From the NCBI RefSeq assembly GCF_036345995.1, contig NZ_CP107796.1, positions 8,060,001 to 8,124,000 on the forward strand: DNA of 64,000 nucleotides, in the 5' to 3' direction. Every line of letters starts with the position of its first letter. Positions within the stretch are counted from its first letter, which is position 1. Positions 43,851-52,511 of this stretch are shown one piece after another. The notes beneath the pieces were generated by a model. It saw only the letters and a program-made list of their open reading frames with translations, searched no databases and was not told the DNA's origin. The translations under genes were made by a program, and so were the position numbers. This DNA comes from Streptomyces sp. NBC_00557 (GTDB taxonomy: Bacteria; Actinomycetota; Actinomycetes; Streptomycetales; Streptomycetaceae).

Positions 43851-44533
43851 GGCGGCCACGCAGGCCGGCATCGGGCCCGGTGCCGGCAACCGGCGCCGGC
43901 ACCTCCCGCCGTTCTGCCTCCCGACCTCGCCTGGGGCGCGCCGCGCCCCAGGCGACCGCGTACACGAGGCCGCAGGGCGCCGACTTCTTCGAAACCACCC
44001 TGGCTTACGGGTGGTTCGGCCGCTCTGAGTGGCCTTGCCGAGTGGCAGTGGCGGATGAACTGGCTCGGCCCGGAGCCGGTCGTGATCGCAGCCAAGGGCG
44101 ACCTGCGCATCGCCGGGGACCGGCTGGTCCACTACGCCGGTCCGGCATGGCTGGGCAAGGGTGTCGAGGCAGGCGCTGTTGCGCTCGCTGAACTGGTGGC
44201 GCACGGCCCGATCCCTCACCGGAGGGTCGTCATCGCACTGTCCGTCCTGGCGGGCTGGGTCTTCGCGGCGAACGAGCACCGGTCACTGGGCCACAAGCCG
44301 GCCTCACGGGCGGATGGCACGAGGGCTTCTCCTCCGGCACACTTCGCGGGGACGACGGCGCCGGCGGCGAAGACGCGCAGTTGGTCTATGAGACTGCTGC
44401 GGTTGAGTGACAACGAATACGGGCCCGCGAGCATTCACGATGTGGCGAGTCGGTTTCCTTAGATTCTTGTCGGCTCTCCAAGATGCCGCGCTGCAGTGCG
44501 TTTGCCACATCCGTCGCCTATGGAGGTTGTCGA
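43851..44533. other. Region of uncertain coding content
   Basis: After the LysR relic a plus-strand frame at 44055-44462 (starting MNWLGPEPVVIAAKGDLRIA) has a moderately protein-like composition, but shows no domain I know and no ribosome binding site. It may be another gene fragment. The last 70 bases hold the leader of the secreted-protein gene. Confidence 0.35.
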
Positions 44534-45244
44534 GTGGGTCTTCGTCCCTGGGTTGCAGCGCCGTTGGCGGTTGCGGCCGTCGTCCTGGTGTCTCCGACGG
44601 CCAGCGCCACTGCGCAGGCGTCGACGCGGCACACGTCCGGTTCCCTGCGGGTTTACGACGGGGGCGATGATGCCGGTGGTCCCCGCAATCCCTGGCGTAA
44701 CTGCCACAGCCCGCGCGGGGTGGTGCTCATCGACAAGAACCTGAGGATGGTACTGATCAACGCTCAACGCGGGCCCGAGGCCATCCTCCTGCACGGGCCC
44801 GCGGATGTCTCGTCACCGGAGGCGCCGTGGAGCAGCTTCACCGTCGCCGGGTACTTGAGCGTCATGTACCCCACCAAAACCTCTGACAGGTACCAGTTTG
44901 AAATCCGTGACTTCTTCAGGGTGCACCCGCTGCTCGTTGTGAAGGCCTTCGCCCACCACAAGCGAGTCTTCCCGTTCCCCGCCACCCACTGCATCGACGA
45001 GGACGACCGTGGTGGCGGCAATGATGGTGCTCGTCCTCACGGTGGCGCCAGTGCGGATGGCGGGGACTCGTCCGGCTCCCCGGCGGGGAGCGCCAGTCCC
45101 TCTGATCCGCGTGACGCCAGGGCAGCCGGCTGGAGCGCCCGCCTGCTCAGCGGGAAGCAGATCATTTTCGCCGCCGGCGGTCTGCTGCTGATTCTGGGAA
45201 CACTGGCGTTGGCCTGGCTTCGTCGGCGTCGTTCTGCCGAGTGA
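44534..45244 (+). CDS. Secreted protein with C-terminal membrane anchor
   Basis: The GTG at 44534 was chosen because GGAGG stands seven bases upstream; the frame is open farther up. The 236-residue product has an N-terminal signal (VGLRPWVAAPLAVAAVVLVS), an extracellular domain of about 120 residues with two cysteines (NCHSPRG, THCIDED), a flexible Gly/Ser/Pro linker and a C-terminal transmembrane helix (IIFAAGGLLLILGTLALAWL) with an Arg-rich tail. It therefore displays a domain on the cell surface. The domain is not recognised. Convergent with the phosphatase gene at 45.5 kb. Confidence 0.78.
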   Translation: MGLRPWVAAPLAVAAVVLVSPTASATAQASTRHTSGSLRVYDGGDDAGGPRNPWRNCHSPRGVVLIDKNLRMVLINAQRGPEAILLHGPADVSSPEAPWSSFTVAGYLSVMYPTKTSDRYQFEIRDFFRVHPLLVVKAFAHHKRVFPFPATHCIDEDDRGGGNDGARPHGGASADGGDSSGSPAGSASPSDPRDARAAGWSARLLSGKQIIFAAGGLLLILGTLALAWLRRRRSAE

Positions 45245-45510
45245 GACTCGGCCGGAAGAGGAAGCGGCACCTGGCGGCGGTCCCCTGGGCCGACAGATCG
45301 GTCAGGAGCGACTGGGGTCGGTGGGGGAAGCCGGGCACCCCTGCGAGGCGTGCTGCCGTGCTGCATGGCGTGGAGCGGGGCTGAGGGCGTGTGGTTCCTC
45401 GCCCGACGGGAGCTGGGGTGGCCGTCGACTCCGTCCCGGCTTACGAGGGGCGCCTTGCTCACGGCGTGGGCGAGGTGCGGCGACGGGGTGACGCAATGCG
45501 CGGAGCGTGC

Positions 45511-46701
45511 TCAGCGGGCCGTACTGCGACGGTCGGCTGGATTGGGCGGGGGTGATCCGTCGGTATGGGATACAAGGTGGGGCCGGTGCGGATGGCGCGA
45601 GGGGGTGCGTTCGATGATCAGGAATGCGGCGTCGTCGGTGAGCTGCTCGCCGGTGTGCGCGAGCAGGTCGCGGTGGATCTCATGCACCAGGGCATCCGGG
45701 CTTGATGCGCGAAAGGAAGCGACCCGTTCGGCGAGCGGATAGAAGGCTCCGGTCGGTGAGCGGGCTTCGACCACGCCGTCGGTATACAGCAGCAGCATGT
45801 CGCCCGGTTCGAAGGTGAACCGGTCGGTGCTGTCGCTTGTCAGGCAGAGGGCACGCAGGCCCAGTGGGGGCGCGGGGCGACGGGAGTGCAGGAATGTGAT
45901 CCGGCCGCCATGGAGGAGCAGGGGCGGCGGATGGCCGCAGTTGAGCATCTCAGCCTGTGGCTCCTGGTCGGGTATGTCGATCACGACGGCGGTGATGAAG
46001 CGCTCGTCGGCGTCGTGCGCGGTGTCGGCCTCCTCCTCCAGGTTCCGGCAGACGCTCTCTTCGACGGCGGTGACGAGCTCGGGCAGAGAGCCGTAACGGT
46101 GGGCGCACTCACGGAACGCACTCATCGCCGCCGACGCCTCGGCGACGGAGGCCAGCCCATGGCCTCGAACGTCGCCGATGAGGATCCGGGTGCAGGGATG
46201 AGCGGCGCGGGCGACCGCCAACAGGTCACCCCCGATCTGGGCCTCGTCCTCGGCGGCCAGATACAGCCAGGCCACCCGCAACGGCCCGATCCGGCGCGGT
46301 GGCGGCCGCAGCAGAACCCGCTGCGCCGTCTCGGCCACCGACCGCAACCGGCTCAGCTCCCGGGCATGCCGCTCCCGCACATAACAGACGAAGACCACCA
46401 GAGCCGACAGCACGGCCAGGGCGATCAGCTGTGCCACATGGTTGGTCGTGGTCAGTCCGCCGTGGAAGATGGCGATGATCACCAGGGCGGCCTCCGCCAG
46501 AGCCCCGACCAGAGCGGTCAGCCGCGGACCGGCGAAGGAGGCGGTCAACGTCGGCGCGATCACCAGCAACGGGCCCAGATGAACACTGGTACCGATGCCG
46601 ATGTCCACGACGGCGATGGCCACGATCAGCGCCAGCGCGGTCACCAACAGTCCGCGCCGGTGCTCCGGGAGCCGATTCCCCCACTTGCTCCGCAGGTCCA
46701 T
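45511..46701 (-). CDS. Membrane-bound SpoIIE/PP2C-type serine phosphatase (copy B)
   Basis: The 396-residue product, ATG at 46701 (MDLRSKWGNRLPEHRRG), is a close paralogue of the phosphatase at 30.1 kb in inverted orientation: the same four-helix membrane part (HLGPLLVIAPTLTASFAGPR), linker and PP2C domain (QIGGDLLAVARA, IGDVRGHGLASV, LLLYTDGVVEAR, DDAAFLIIE). Differences concentrate in the first 25 residues and in scattered positions. Expected role: dephosphorylation of a STAS anti-sigma antagonist. A STAS C-terminal relic lies directly upstream. Both copies share an unusual AAAAATGG element before the start codon. Confidence 0.92.
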   Translation of the reverse strand: MDLRSKWGNRLPEHRRGLLVTALALIVAIAVVDIGIGTSVHLGPLLVIAPTLTASFAGPRLTALVGALAEAALVIIAIFHGGLTTTNHVAQLIALAVLSALVVFVCYVRERHARELSRLRSVAETAQRVLLRPPPRRIGPLRVAWLYLAAEDEAQIGGDLLAVARAAHPCTRILIGDVRGHGLASVAEASAAMSAFRECAHRYGSLPELVTAVEESVCRNLEEEADTAHDADERFITAVVIDIPDQEPQAEMLNCGHPPPLLLHGGRITFLHSRRPAPPLGLRALCLTSDSTDRFTFEPGDMLLLYTDGVVEARSPTGAFYPLAERVASFRASSPDALVHEIHRDLLAHTGEQLTDDAAFLIIERTPSRHPHRPHLVSHTDGSPPPNPADRRSTAR

Positions 46702-46754
46702 ATGCCATTTTTGCGCACTTTCCGGCCGCACACCCTGTCCTCGGGACGTCGTAG

Positions 46755-46970
46755 TCAGGTGGTGGTCTTCGGCCGGCCCGGAACTCGGTGTCGGGCGTCA
46801 GACGCGCCGGCCGTCATCGCGCTCTCAGCCTCGGTGACGGTGCCGGACACGCTCAGCAGGCTGTCCACCCCAGTCCCGGCCAGGATGCGCTGCAGAGGCG
46901 GCGGCACGCAGGCCGGTACCGGCACCGCACCGGCTTCGTCCGCTTGCCGCCGCGCCCACAGCAGCACGTT
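46755..46970 (-). pseudogene. C-terminal relic of a STAS anti-sigma antagonist
   Basis: On the minus strand the frame reads VLLWARRQADEAGAVPVPAC, then LQRILAGTGVDSLLSVSGTV and TEAESAMTA: the last third of a STAS domain protein (helix and strand after the phosphorylatable serine). The first two thirds, including that serine, are missing. Its place just upstream of the SpoIIE-type phosphatase fits a former partner-switching pair. Confidence 0.6.
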
Positions 46971-47080
46971 CCGCGGGCACGTTCGAGTCCGACGGGGTTG
47001 CACCGACGATGCGAGCCTTCGGGTGGGTGACCCCAAGGGGTGCTGATGGCTCGGCGCGGTTTCGGGGTGCGTGTTCGTGG

Positions 47081-48034
47081 TCAGCCGTTGGTCAGGGTTG
47101 TGTGTGGGGTGCGTTGGTAGGTGTGGCGGTAGAGGGTGGCGAAGCGTCCGGGGTGGTGGAAGCCCCAGCGGGCGGCGATGGCTGTGACGGTGGCGCCGCT
47201 GTCGGGTGTGGCGGTCGTCAGGTCCTGGTGGGCGTGGGCGAGCCGGACGCGGCGCAGGTGGGCCAGGGGGGTGGTGTTCAGGTGTCGGCGGAAGGCGTAT
47301 TGCAGGGCGCGTGCGGTGACGTGGGCGGCGGTGGCGATGTCTGCGATGGTGATCGGCTGGTCGGCGTGGTCGTCGATGTAGGCGAGTGCGCGGCGCAGCA
47401 TGGCGGGGTGGGCGTCGCGGCGGTCGGCCGGGGTGGGTTCGGGCTGGGCTGTGTTGGGGAAGGTGTTGAGGACGCTTGCGGCCAGGTGTTGCACGGCGGT
47501 GGTGGCGATGAGCGGCTGGTCGGCGGTGGCGGGGTCGGCCAGGACGGAGTCGCGTAGGTGGGCGATGGTCCGGGTCAGGTGGGCGGCCGCGGTGGCTGAG
47601 CGGGGGCGGTGTCCGGTGAGCCGTACCGGCCGTGCGTCGTCGGGGCCGGCGGCCACCTGGGCCAGGAGTGCGGGGTCGAGCATGGTGATGTTGTAGCGGG
47701 CGTGGCAGATGCGTCCGGAGTACGGCAGGTCGGGTGGGGCGAACAGGACGACGTCGCCGGGGCCGAAGGTGTCCTGGGTGCCCTGGAAGTGGTGGTCTTG
47801 TACGGTTCCCTCGTGCACGAGGCACAGGCAGATCCGGCCGAGCGGTGTGACCGAGTAGCTCATTTCGAAGTCGAGGGTGAGTTCGTCGACGCTCACCGGG
47901 GCGATGGCGGTGCGCCGGATCTGGGCGCGGCCGGCGTCGGGGGTGCTGCTGCCGATGCGCATCCGGGCGTAGGCGCGGCTGAGGAAGTCCTCGGTGACTT
48001 CGAGATCCGCGCTGTCGAAGGTGAGCGTGTCCAT
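47081..48034 (-). CDS. AraC-family transcriptional regulator
   Basis: From the ATG at 48034 (MDTLTFDSADLEVTEDFL) the product has 317 residues: a cupin-like sensing domain (residues about 20-180, FGPGDVVLFAPPDLPYSG) and the AraC DNA-binding domain with two helix-turn-helix units (ITIADIATAAHVTARALQYAFRR is split here by its central ATAAHVTARALQ; then VTAIAARWGFHHPGRFATLYR). The AraC frame continues open far upstream, antisense to the peroxidase operon; this is a GC-driven shadow. It is divergent from that operon and is its likely activator. Confidence 0.92.
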   Translation of the reverse strand: MDTLTFDSADLEVTEDFLSRAYARMRIGSSTPDAGRAQIRRTAIAPVSVDELTLDFEMSYSVTPLGRICLCLVHEGTVQDHHFQGTQDTFGPGDVVLFAPPDLPYSGRICHARYNITMLDPALLAQVAAGPDDARPVRLTGHRPRSATAAAHLTRTIAHLRDSVLADPATADQPLIATTAVQHLAASVLNTFPNTAQPEPTPADRRDAHPAMLRRALAYIDDHADQPITIADIATAAHVTARALQYAFRRHLNTTPLAHLRRVRLAHAHQDLTTATPDSGATVTAIAARWGFHHPGRFATLYRHTYQRTPHTTLTNG

Positions 48035-48367
48035 GCCTCGCGCTTCCCCCCGAATCACCCGAACATGTCGCGCTGACCAGGTAATTTTCGTCATTCGTCC
48101 TTGCGGCTTGATCAACTCATCGGGGACCTCTGCCACGAGCTCGGATCCCAAGCGGCCCGCACGACGAGTCGGTGATGGGGCTCGGCTCCGATCGGGTACA
48201 GCCTCGCGGTCGACGAGAAGGCTTCGCCTGCGGGCGCCGGGCACCGGCGGGTCGGGCTGCTGGCGGGGAGCGGAGGCGTCGGCCGCCCGCTGCTCCAGCG
48301 GGCGGGCCCTGGCGTGCGGTGCCAGGCTGTAGATGGGTTCGGGGCTGTGGAGTGCGGAGGTGCGGAC
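48035..48367. other. Divergent promoter region of araC-type gene and DyP operon
   Basis: These 333 bases separate the AraC start from the first gene of the peroxidase operon. An AT-rich patch (GGTAATTTTCGTCATTCG at about 48081-48098) may hold a promoter. No clear direct or inverted repeat for AraC was identified. Confidence 0.45.
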
Positions 48368-48901
48368 ATGGAGATCAAGCCGCAGGCGGTCGTCATCCCC
48401 AAGGAGACCGACCACCTGGAACAGGGCAAGTACGGCCCCGTCTTTCCAAGGACTCCGGCCTGCTACGGGTTCACCATCGTGGCGAACGTCAAGCCGGGCA
48501 GGGCCGACGCGATGCGGGAGTACGGCCACGCCCTGGCGAAGGCGCTGGAGCAGGATCCGTACCTGCTGGCGCCGTTGAAGCTGCACTATCTGCGCTGGGT
48601 GCTGTTCGACGACGACACGCGCTTCATGTACCAGGGGATCTTCGACACCGACTTCGACAAGTACACCGAGGACGCCGTCGCGCTGTTCAGCAAGGCTGGT
48701 GTGAGCACCGCCTTCGAGAACCTCGAAGGATTTCCCGAGGACTGGCGGACCAACCCCGAAGCGTTCGTGCGCTTCGTACGGGAACACCACTGTCCGAGCT
48801 TCATCGAGTACGGCGAGTATCCGTACGTGACGGCGGACGAGATCAAGAAGGCTCTGCGGATCAAGAGCGCTCTGTCGGAGATGCTCGACCAGATGCAGTG
48901 A
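48368..48901 (+). CDS. Unknown protein, first gene of the DyP operon
   Basis: The 177-residue product from the ATG at 48368 (MEIKPQAVVIPKETDHLE) is soluble. Its core, FTIVANVKPGRADAMREYGH, then LHYLRWVLFDDDTRFMYQGI and FDTDFDKYTEDAVALF, has the strand-helix-strand spacing of a dimeric ferredoxin-like (ABM/EthD-like) barrel: a barrel of this kind also forms each half of DyP peroxidases. The C-terminal HHCPSFIEYGEYPYVTADEI region adds a His/Cys/Tyr-rich segment. I know no named family for it. It is 12 bases upstream of the next gene, in the same operon as the peroxidase. Confidence 0.78.
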   Translation: MEIKPQAVVIPKETDHLEQGKYGPVFPRTPACYGFTIVANVKPGRADAMREYGHALAKALEQDPYLLAPLKLHYLRWVLFDDDTRFMYQGIFDTDFDKYTEDAVALFSKAGVSTAFENLEGFPEDWRTNPEAFVRFVREHHCPSFIEYGEYPYVTADEIKKALRIKSALSEMLDQMQ

Positions 48902-48913
48902 GGCTGGACGAAA

Positions 48914-49927
48914 ATGAGCGAGGTCAGGACCGCGCGGACGTACAACCAGCGGCACATTCCGCGGAAGTACACCCCTGACGGTCGACGGGTGAGCGTGTAC
49001 GTCTCGTGGAGCTATCCGGCCGAGGCCGGTCGCAACGCGGCCGAGCTGGACAACCGCTTCTCCACGATGACCGAGGTCAGGCGGGTGGCCTGGCCGGCGT
49101 ACGAGGACCCGAAGTGGTCGGACCCGTACCGGTTCCAGCAGGGCATCGCCGGGTCGCTGGAACTGTTCTTCTGGGCCTGGGTGCCGTTCCAGGACTTCGT
49201 CCAGGAGGTCACGGGCCATCCCGTCCCCGTGTACCAGCGCATCGACCAGGCGGGCTTCTTCACTCCGCTCGACGAGCGGGTGCTCGGCGACACGGACGTG
49301 CTGTTCGTGTTCGGGCTGGACCACGCGGTCACCGAGCAGGAGGCCCAGCCCGGGGAGATCGATGCTCTGCGGGCGTTCCTCGGCCGGGAGGACTCCTGCC
49401 TCGTCCTGGGCCCGCACCACGATGTCGGCGCCTCGGACGACCTGAAGGTCCGGGAGATGGAGTACCGCCACCACGGCGATCCCCTGGTGCCCCGGCAGCA
49501 GCGGTTCGCCACCTACGTCCGCGACCTGATGCGGGGCCTCGGCGTGCCGGTGATGAACCGGTACGGGCTGCGGCCGGCGACGCGCGAGGGCAACCAGATC
49601 GCCCCGCTGTCCACGGTCCGGGACCTGGATCCGAAGGGCTGGCTGGAGGGGGTGACGAACTTCAACTTCCATATGCACCTGCCCCACTACGACGTGACGA
49701 CGGACGACCCCGACGCCATCCGGGTGCTGGCCAGGCAGCCGATCGACACCTCGAGGCCGCATCCGTTCACCGAGGCCGGCAACACGGAGTTCAACATGTT
49801 CCTGTGGATGCCTCCCGGCGGTGAGCGCGCCGGTGATCTGCTGCTGGCGGACTCGACGATCTTCAGTTCCCTGTTCGGCGGGGACGACAGCCTGCGCAAC
49901 TTCTGGCGCAACCTCGTCTCCACGTAG
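48914..49927 (+). CDS. Unknown protein, second gene of the DyP operon
   Basis: The 337-residue product is soluble and has no signal peptide. The centre, DTDVLFVFGLDHAVTEQEAQ with DALRAFLGREDSCLVLGPHH, has the strand-turn-helix pattern of a class I glutamine-amidotransferase-like fold, with a Cys followed by LVLGPHHDVG, but the nucleophile-elbow consensus is not met. The end is His/Asn-rich (NFNFHMHLPHYDV), which could bind metal or heme. Family unknown to me. Gap to the peroxidase gene is 19 bases, so the products probably act together. Confidence 0.78.
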   Translation: MSEVRTARTYNQRHIPRKYTPDGRRVSVYVSWSYPAEAGRNAAELDNRFSTMTEVRRVAWPAYEDPKWSDPYRFQQGIAGSLELFFWAWVPFQDFVQEVTGHPVPVYQRIDQAGFFTPLDERVLGDTDVLFVFGLDHAVTEQEAQPGEIDALRAFLGREDSCLVLGPHHDVGASDDLKVREMEYRHHGDPLVPRQQRFATYVRDLMRGLGVPVMNRYGLRPATREGNQIAPLSTVRDLDPKGWLEGVTNFNFHMHLPHYDVTTDDPDAIRVLARQPIDTSRPHPFTEAGNTEFNMFLWMPPGGERAGDLLLADSTIFSSLFGGDDSLRNFWRNLVST

Positions 49928-49946
49928 GGCCGCTGGGAGGTCAACG

Positions 49947-51281
49947 GTGAGTGTGCACACGGACGTCTCGTTGGAGCTCGACGACATCCAGCGCGGGGTG
50001 CTCAGTCCTCGGCCGACGCCGTACGCGGCGACCTACCTGCTCTTCCGCATCGACGACCCAGGTGACGGGCGGGAGTTGATGCGGCGCGCGAGTACGGCGG
50101 TGACCTCCGCGGCGGACTCGGTCAGTCCTCTGGGGGAGACCTGGGTGAGTGTGGCCGTCACCTGCCGCGGCCTGGAGGCGCTGGGCGTACCGCGCGCCTC
50201 GCTGGACACCTTCGCGTGGGAGTTCCGGCAGGGGATGGCCGCCCGCGCGAAGGCGCTGGGTGATGTGGGCGAGAGCAGCCCGGAGCACTGGGAAGCGCCG
50301 CTGGGCAGCCCTGACGTCCATGTGGTGTTCACTGCCGTCGCGCCCGACCCGGCGCACCTGGAAGCGGCCGTCGACCGGGCCCGCCCCGCCTACGACCGGC
50401 TCTCCGGCGTGACGGCGATATGGCGGCAGGACTGCTACGCGCTGCCCACCGAGACCGAGCACTTCGGCTATCGCGACGGAGTCAGCCATCCGGCCGTCGA
50501 AGGCAGCGGCATACCGGGGTCCAACCAACTGGAAGTGCCTCTGAAGGCCGGCGAGTTCGTCCTCGGCTACCCGGACGAGATCGGCGGCATCCAGAGCCCG
50601 CAGCCGGCCGTGCTGGGGCGCAACGGCAGCTACGCGGTCTTCCGCAAGCTCCACCAGAACGTCGCCGGGTTCCGCCGCTACCTGAAGGACAACTCCACCG
50701 GACCCCAGGACGAGGAACTGATCGCCGCGAAGATCATGGGGCGCTGGCGCAGCGGCGCTCCCCTGGCGCTGACCCCGGACCACGACGATCCCGCGCTCGG
50801 CGCCGACCCGTACCGCCGTAACACCTTCCTGTACGACAGCGACGATCCGTCCGGGTTCAAGACGCCCGGCGGCTGCCACATCCGTCGTGCCAACCCCCGT
50901 GACGCCGCGGTGGCGGGCGAGGTGCGACTGCACCGCATGATCCGCCGCGGCGCCGTTTACGGTCCGCCGCTGCCCGAGGGAGTGCTGGAGGACGACGGAG
51001 CCGACCGGGGACTGATGTTCGCGTTCATCGGCGCGCACCTGGGGCGGCAGTTCGAGTTCGTCCAGTCGCAGTGGATGAACGACGGCGTCTTCTTCGGCGC
51101 GAACAACGCCCAGGACCCTGTGACGGGATCCCGCGACGGCTCCACCGACTTCATCATTCCCCGGCGGCCGCTGCGCCGGCGCCTCGTCGTACTGCCGCGC
51201 TTCGTCGTCACCAGGGGAGGCGAGTACTGCTTCCTGCCGAGCCTGACCGCACTGCGCTGGCTCGGCGACCCGCACGACTGA
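49947..51281 (+). CDS. DyP-type heme peroxidase
   Basis: The 444-residue product starts at the GTG at 49947 behind GGGAGG. It has the DyP signature FGYRDGVSHP (GxxDG, catalytic D177), the proximal heme ligand H311 in GGCHIRRANPRD, and the distal-side FEFVQSQWMN segment. DyP enzymes oxidise dyes, phenols and lignin-related compounds with hydrogen peroxide. No Tat signal is present, unlike the exported class A enzymes, and the length and inserts point to the cytoplasmic class C/V type. It is the third gene of a tight operon of two unknown proteins, this peroxidase and a transporter. Confidence 0.93.
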   Translation: MSVHTDVSLELDDIQRGVLSPRPTPYAATYLLFRIDDPGDGRELMRRASTAVTSAADSVSPLGETWVSVAVTCRGLEALGVPRASLDTFAWEFRQGMAARAKALGDVGESSPEHWEAPLGSPDVHVVFTAVAPDPAHLEAAVDRARPAYDRLSGVTAIWRQDCYALPTETEHFGYRDGVSHPAVEGSGIPGSNQLEVPLKAGEFVLGYPDEIGGIQSPQPAVLGRNGSYAVFRKLHQNVAGFRRYLKDNSTGPQDEELIAAKIMGRWRSGAPLALTPDHDDPALGADPYRRNTFLYDSDDPSGFKTPGGCHIRRANPRDAAVAGEVRLHRMIRRGAVYGPPLPEGVLEDDGADRGLMFAFIGAHLGRQFEFVQSQWMNDGVFFGANNAQDPVTGSRDGSTDFIIPRRPLRRRLVVLPRFVVTRGGEYCFLPSLTALRWLGDPHD

Positions 51282-51345
51282 CAGCAGCGTGGCGAGGGAC
51301 GCTTCGGGGCCGTCCCCACGCGCTTCGCCGCCCGAGGGGAAGCCG

Positions 51346-52248
51346 ATGGAGACCCTGCACCTGGCACTCAACGCCGTCACCGTCATCTTCATCGCGGCCA
51401 CCATGTTCGCCGCCGGCCTGGGGGCCACCGTCTCCGCGCTGCGCGGCGTCTTCACCAACATCCCGCTCCTGCTGCTGGCGCTGATCGCCAACCTGGTCGC
51501 CGTTCCGCTGCTGGGCTGGGGCATCGGCGCGCTGTTCAGCCTCCCCTCCGCCTCCTTCACCGCGCTGATCCTGGTCGCCGCCTCCCCGGGCGGCCCCTTC
51601 GGAGCGAAACTCGCCATGGTGCAAAGCGGTGATGTCGTCGAGGGTGCCGCGATGCAGGTGCTGCTCGCCTCCGTCGGCAGCATCACCTTCGCGCCCACCG
51701 CGGGCGGCCTCCTGACCGCCACCGGGCTGGGCAGCAACGTCTCCCTGGACGTGGGAGCACTGGTGCAGACTGTGGCTCTGCTGCAGCTCGTACCGTTCGG
51801 TATCGGCCTGCTCATACGCCGCTACGCCGAACCCACCGCACGGTCCTGGCACCCCCCGGCGGCGGCCGTCTCCAACATCACGTTCCTGATCGTGCTGGCC
51901 GGCATGCTGCTCGGCAACTGGAAGGGCGTCGTCGCACTTCTCGGTTCCCTCGCGCTCCTCGCCGGGTTCCTGCTCTCGGCCATCGCCTTCGCCGTAGGAA
52001 CGCTGCTGGCCACGGGCCCGCCCGTGCGGCGGACCACCATGGGCGGTGTCACGTCGGTGCGCAACGCAGGTCCCGCGCTGGCCGCGATCGGCATCGCCTT
52101 CAGCGACCAGCCCGCCATCCTCGGCGCACTCGCCGCCGTCCTGCTCAGCGGCCTGGCAGCAGCCCTGCCGATCGCCACCTTCCTCAGCAGACGGCGAAAG
52201 GCTCCTGCGGCAGCGGAGACGGAAGTGCCGACGCATGGCCGCCGATGA
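51346..52248 (+). CDS. Bile-acid:sodium symporter (BASS) family transporter
   Basis: The 300-residue product from the ATG at 51346, preceded by GAGGGGAAG, has nine or ten hydrophobic segments and BASS motifs: ILVAASPGGPFGAKLAMVQSGD (helix 4 region) and TMGGVTSVRNAGPALAAIGI. BASS proteins move organic anions such as keto acids or sterol acids with sodium. As fourth gene after the DyP peroxidase (64-base gap) it may import the peroxidase substrate or export the product. An ATG-independent frame extends to 51289 but lacks the family N terminus. Confidence 0.87.
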   Translation: METLHLALNAVTVIFIAATMFAAGLGATVSALRGVFTNIPLLLLALIANLVAVPLLGWGIGALFSLPSASFTALILVAASPGGPFGAKLAMVQSGDVVEGAAMQVLLASVGSITFAPTAGGLLTATGLGSNVSLDVGALVQTVALLQLVPFGIGLLIRRYAEPTARSWHPPAAAVSNITFLIVLAGMLLGNWKGVVALLGSLALLAGFLLSAIAFAVGTLLATGPPVRRTTMGGVTSVRNAGPALAAIGIAFSDQPAILGALAAVLLSGLAAALPIATFLSRRRKAPAAAETEVPTHGRR

Positions 52249-52390
52249 CGCCCATGCCCATCGACGGGAGGGGCACATCGTCCGCGCCGACGAGATCCAG
52301 TACTGCAGCAGCGGGCCATGCCGAGGTCGCGGAAGACAGAGGTGAGCCGGAGGGCCCATTCGCGAACCCGGTTCCCTTTTGGGATGCTCT

Positions 52391-52456
52391 TTACTGTAGC
52401 GGGAGCTACGTCTATATTTGAGGTGTAGCAACTGCTACATCCACCGGTCTGCTACA
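52391..52456 (+). promoter_or_regulatory. Promoter overlapped by GTAGC-type operators
   Basis: A -35 like TTACTG (52391-52396) and a -10 TATATT (52413-52418) are 16 bases apart. Between them lies the inverted repeat GTAGC-GGGA-GCTAC (52396-52409); just after the -10, around the expected start of transcription, lies TGTAGCA-AC-TGCTACA (52424-52439), a perfect 7-bp inverted repeat; a further TGCTACA half-site is at 52450-52456. A repressor bound here would block the promoter of the GHKL ATPase gene at 52512. Confidence 0.75.
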
Positions 52457-52511
52457 GGCCGGACACGTTCGCCAGCGGGCCGTTCGGCCGCAGGAGAAGG
52501 GACTGATCCCC

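Noticed and set aside
44055..44462. 135-residue frame as an intact gene
   Set aside because: Somewhat protein-like composition but no ribosome binding site, no known domain, and it continues out of a pseudogene region; left as an uncertain region.
48035..49987. Continuation of the AraC frame upstream to give a 968-residue protein
   Set aside because: The added part is antisense to two well-supported genes of the DyP operon and has the low-complexity composition of GC-driven shadow frames; AraC proteins are about 300 residues.
49947..51281. DyP peroxidase as encapsulin cargo or as EfeB of an iron uptake system
   Set aside because: No encapsulin, EfeU or EfeO gene is adjacent and no Tat signal is present; the neighbours are different proteins.
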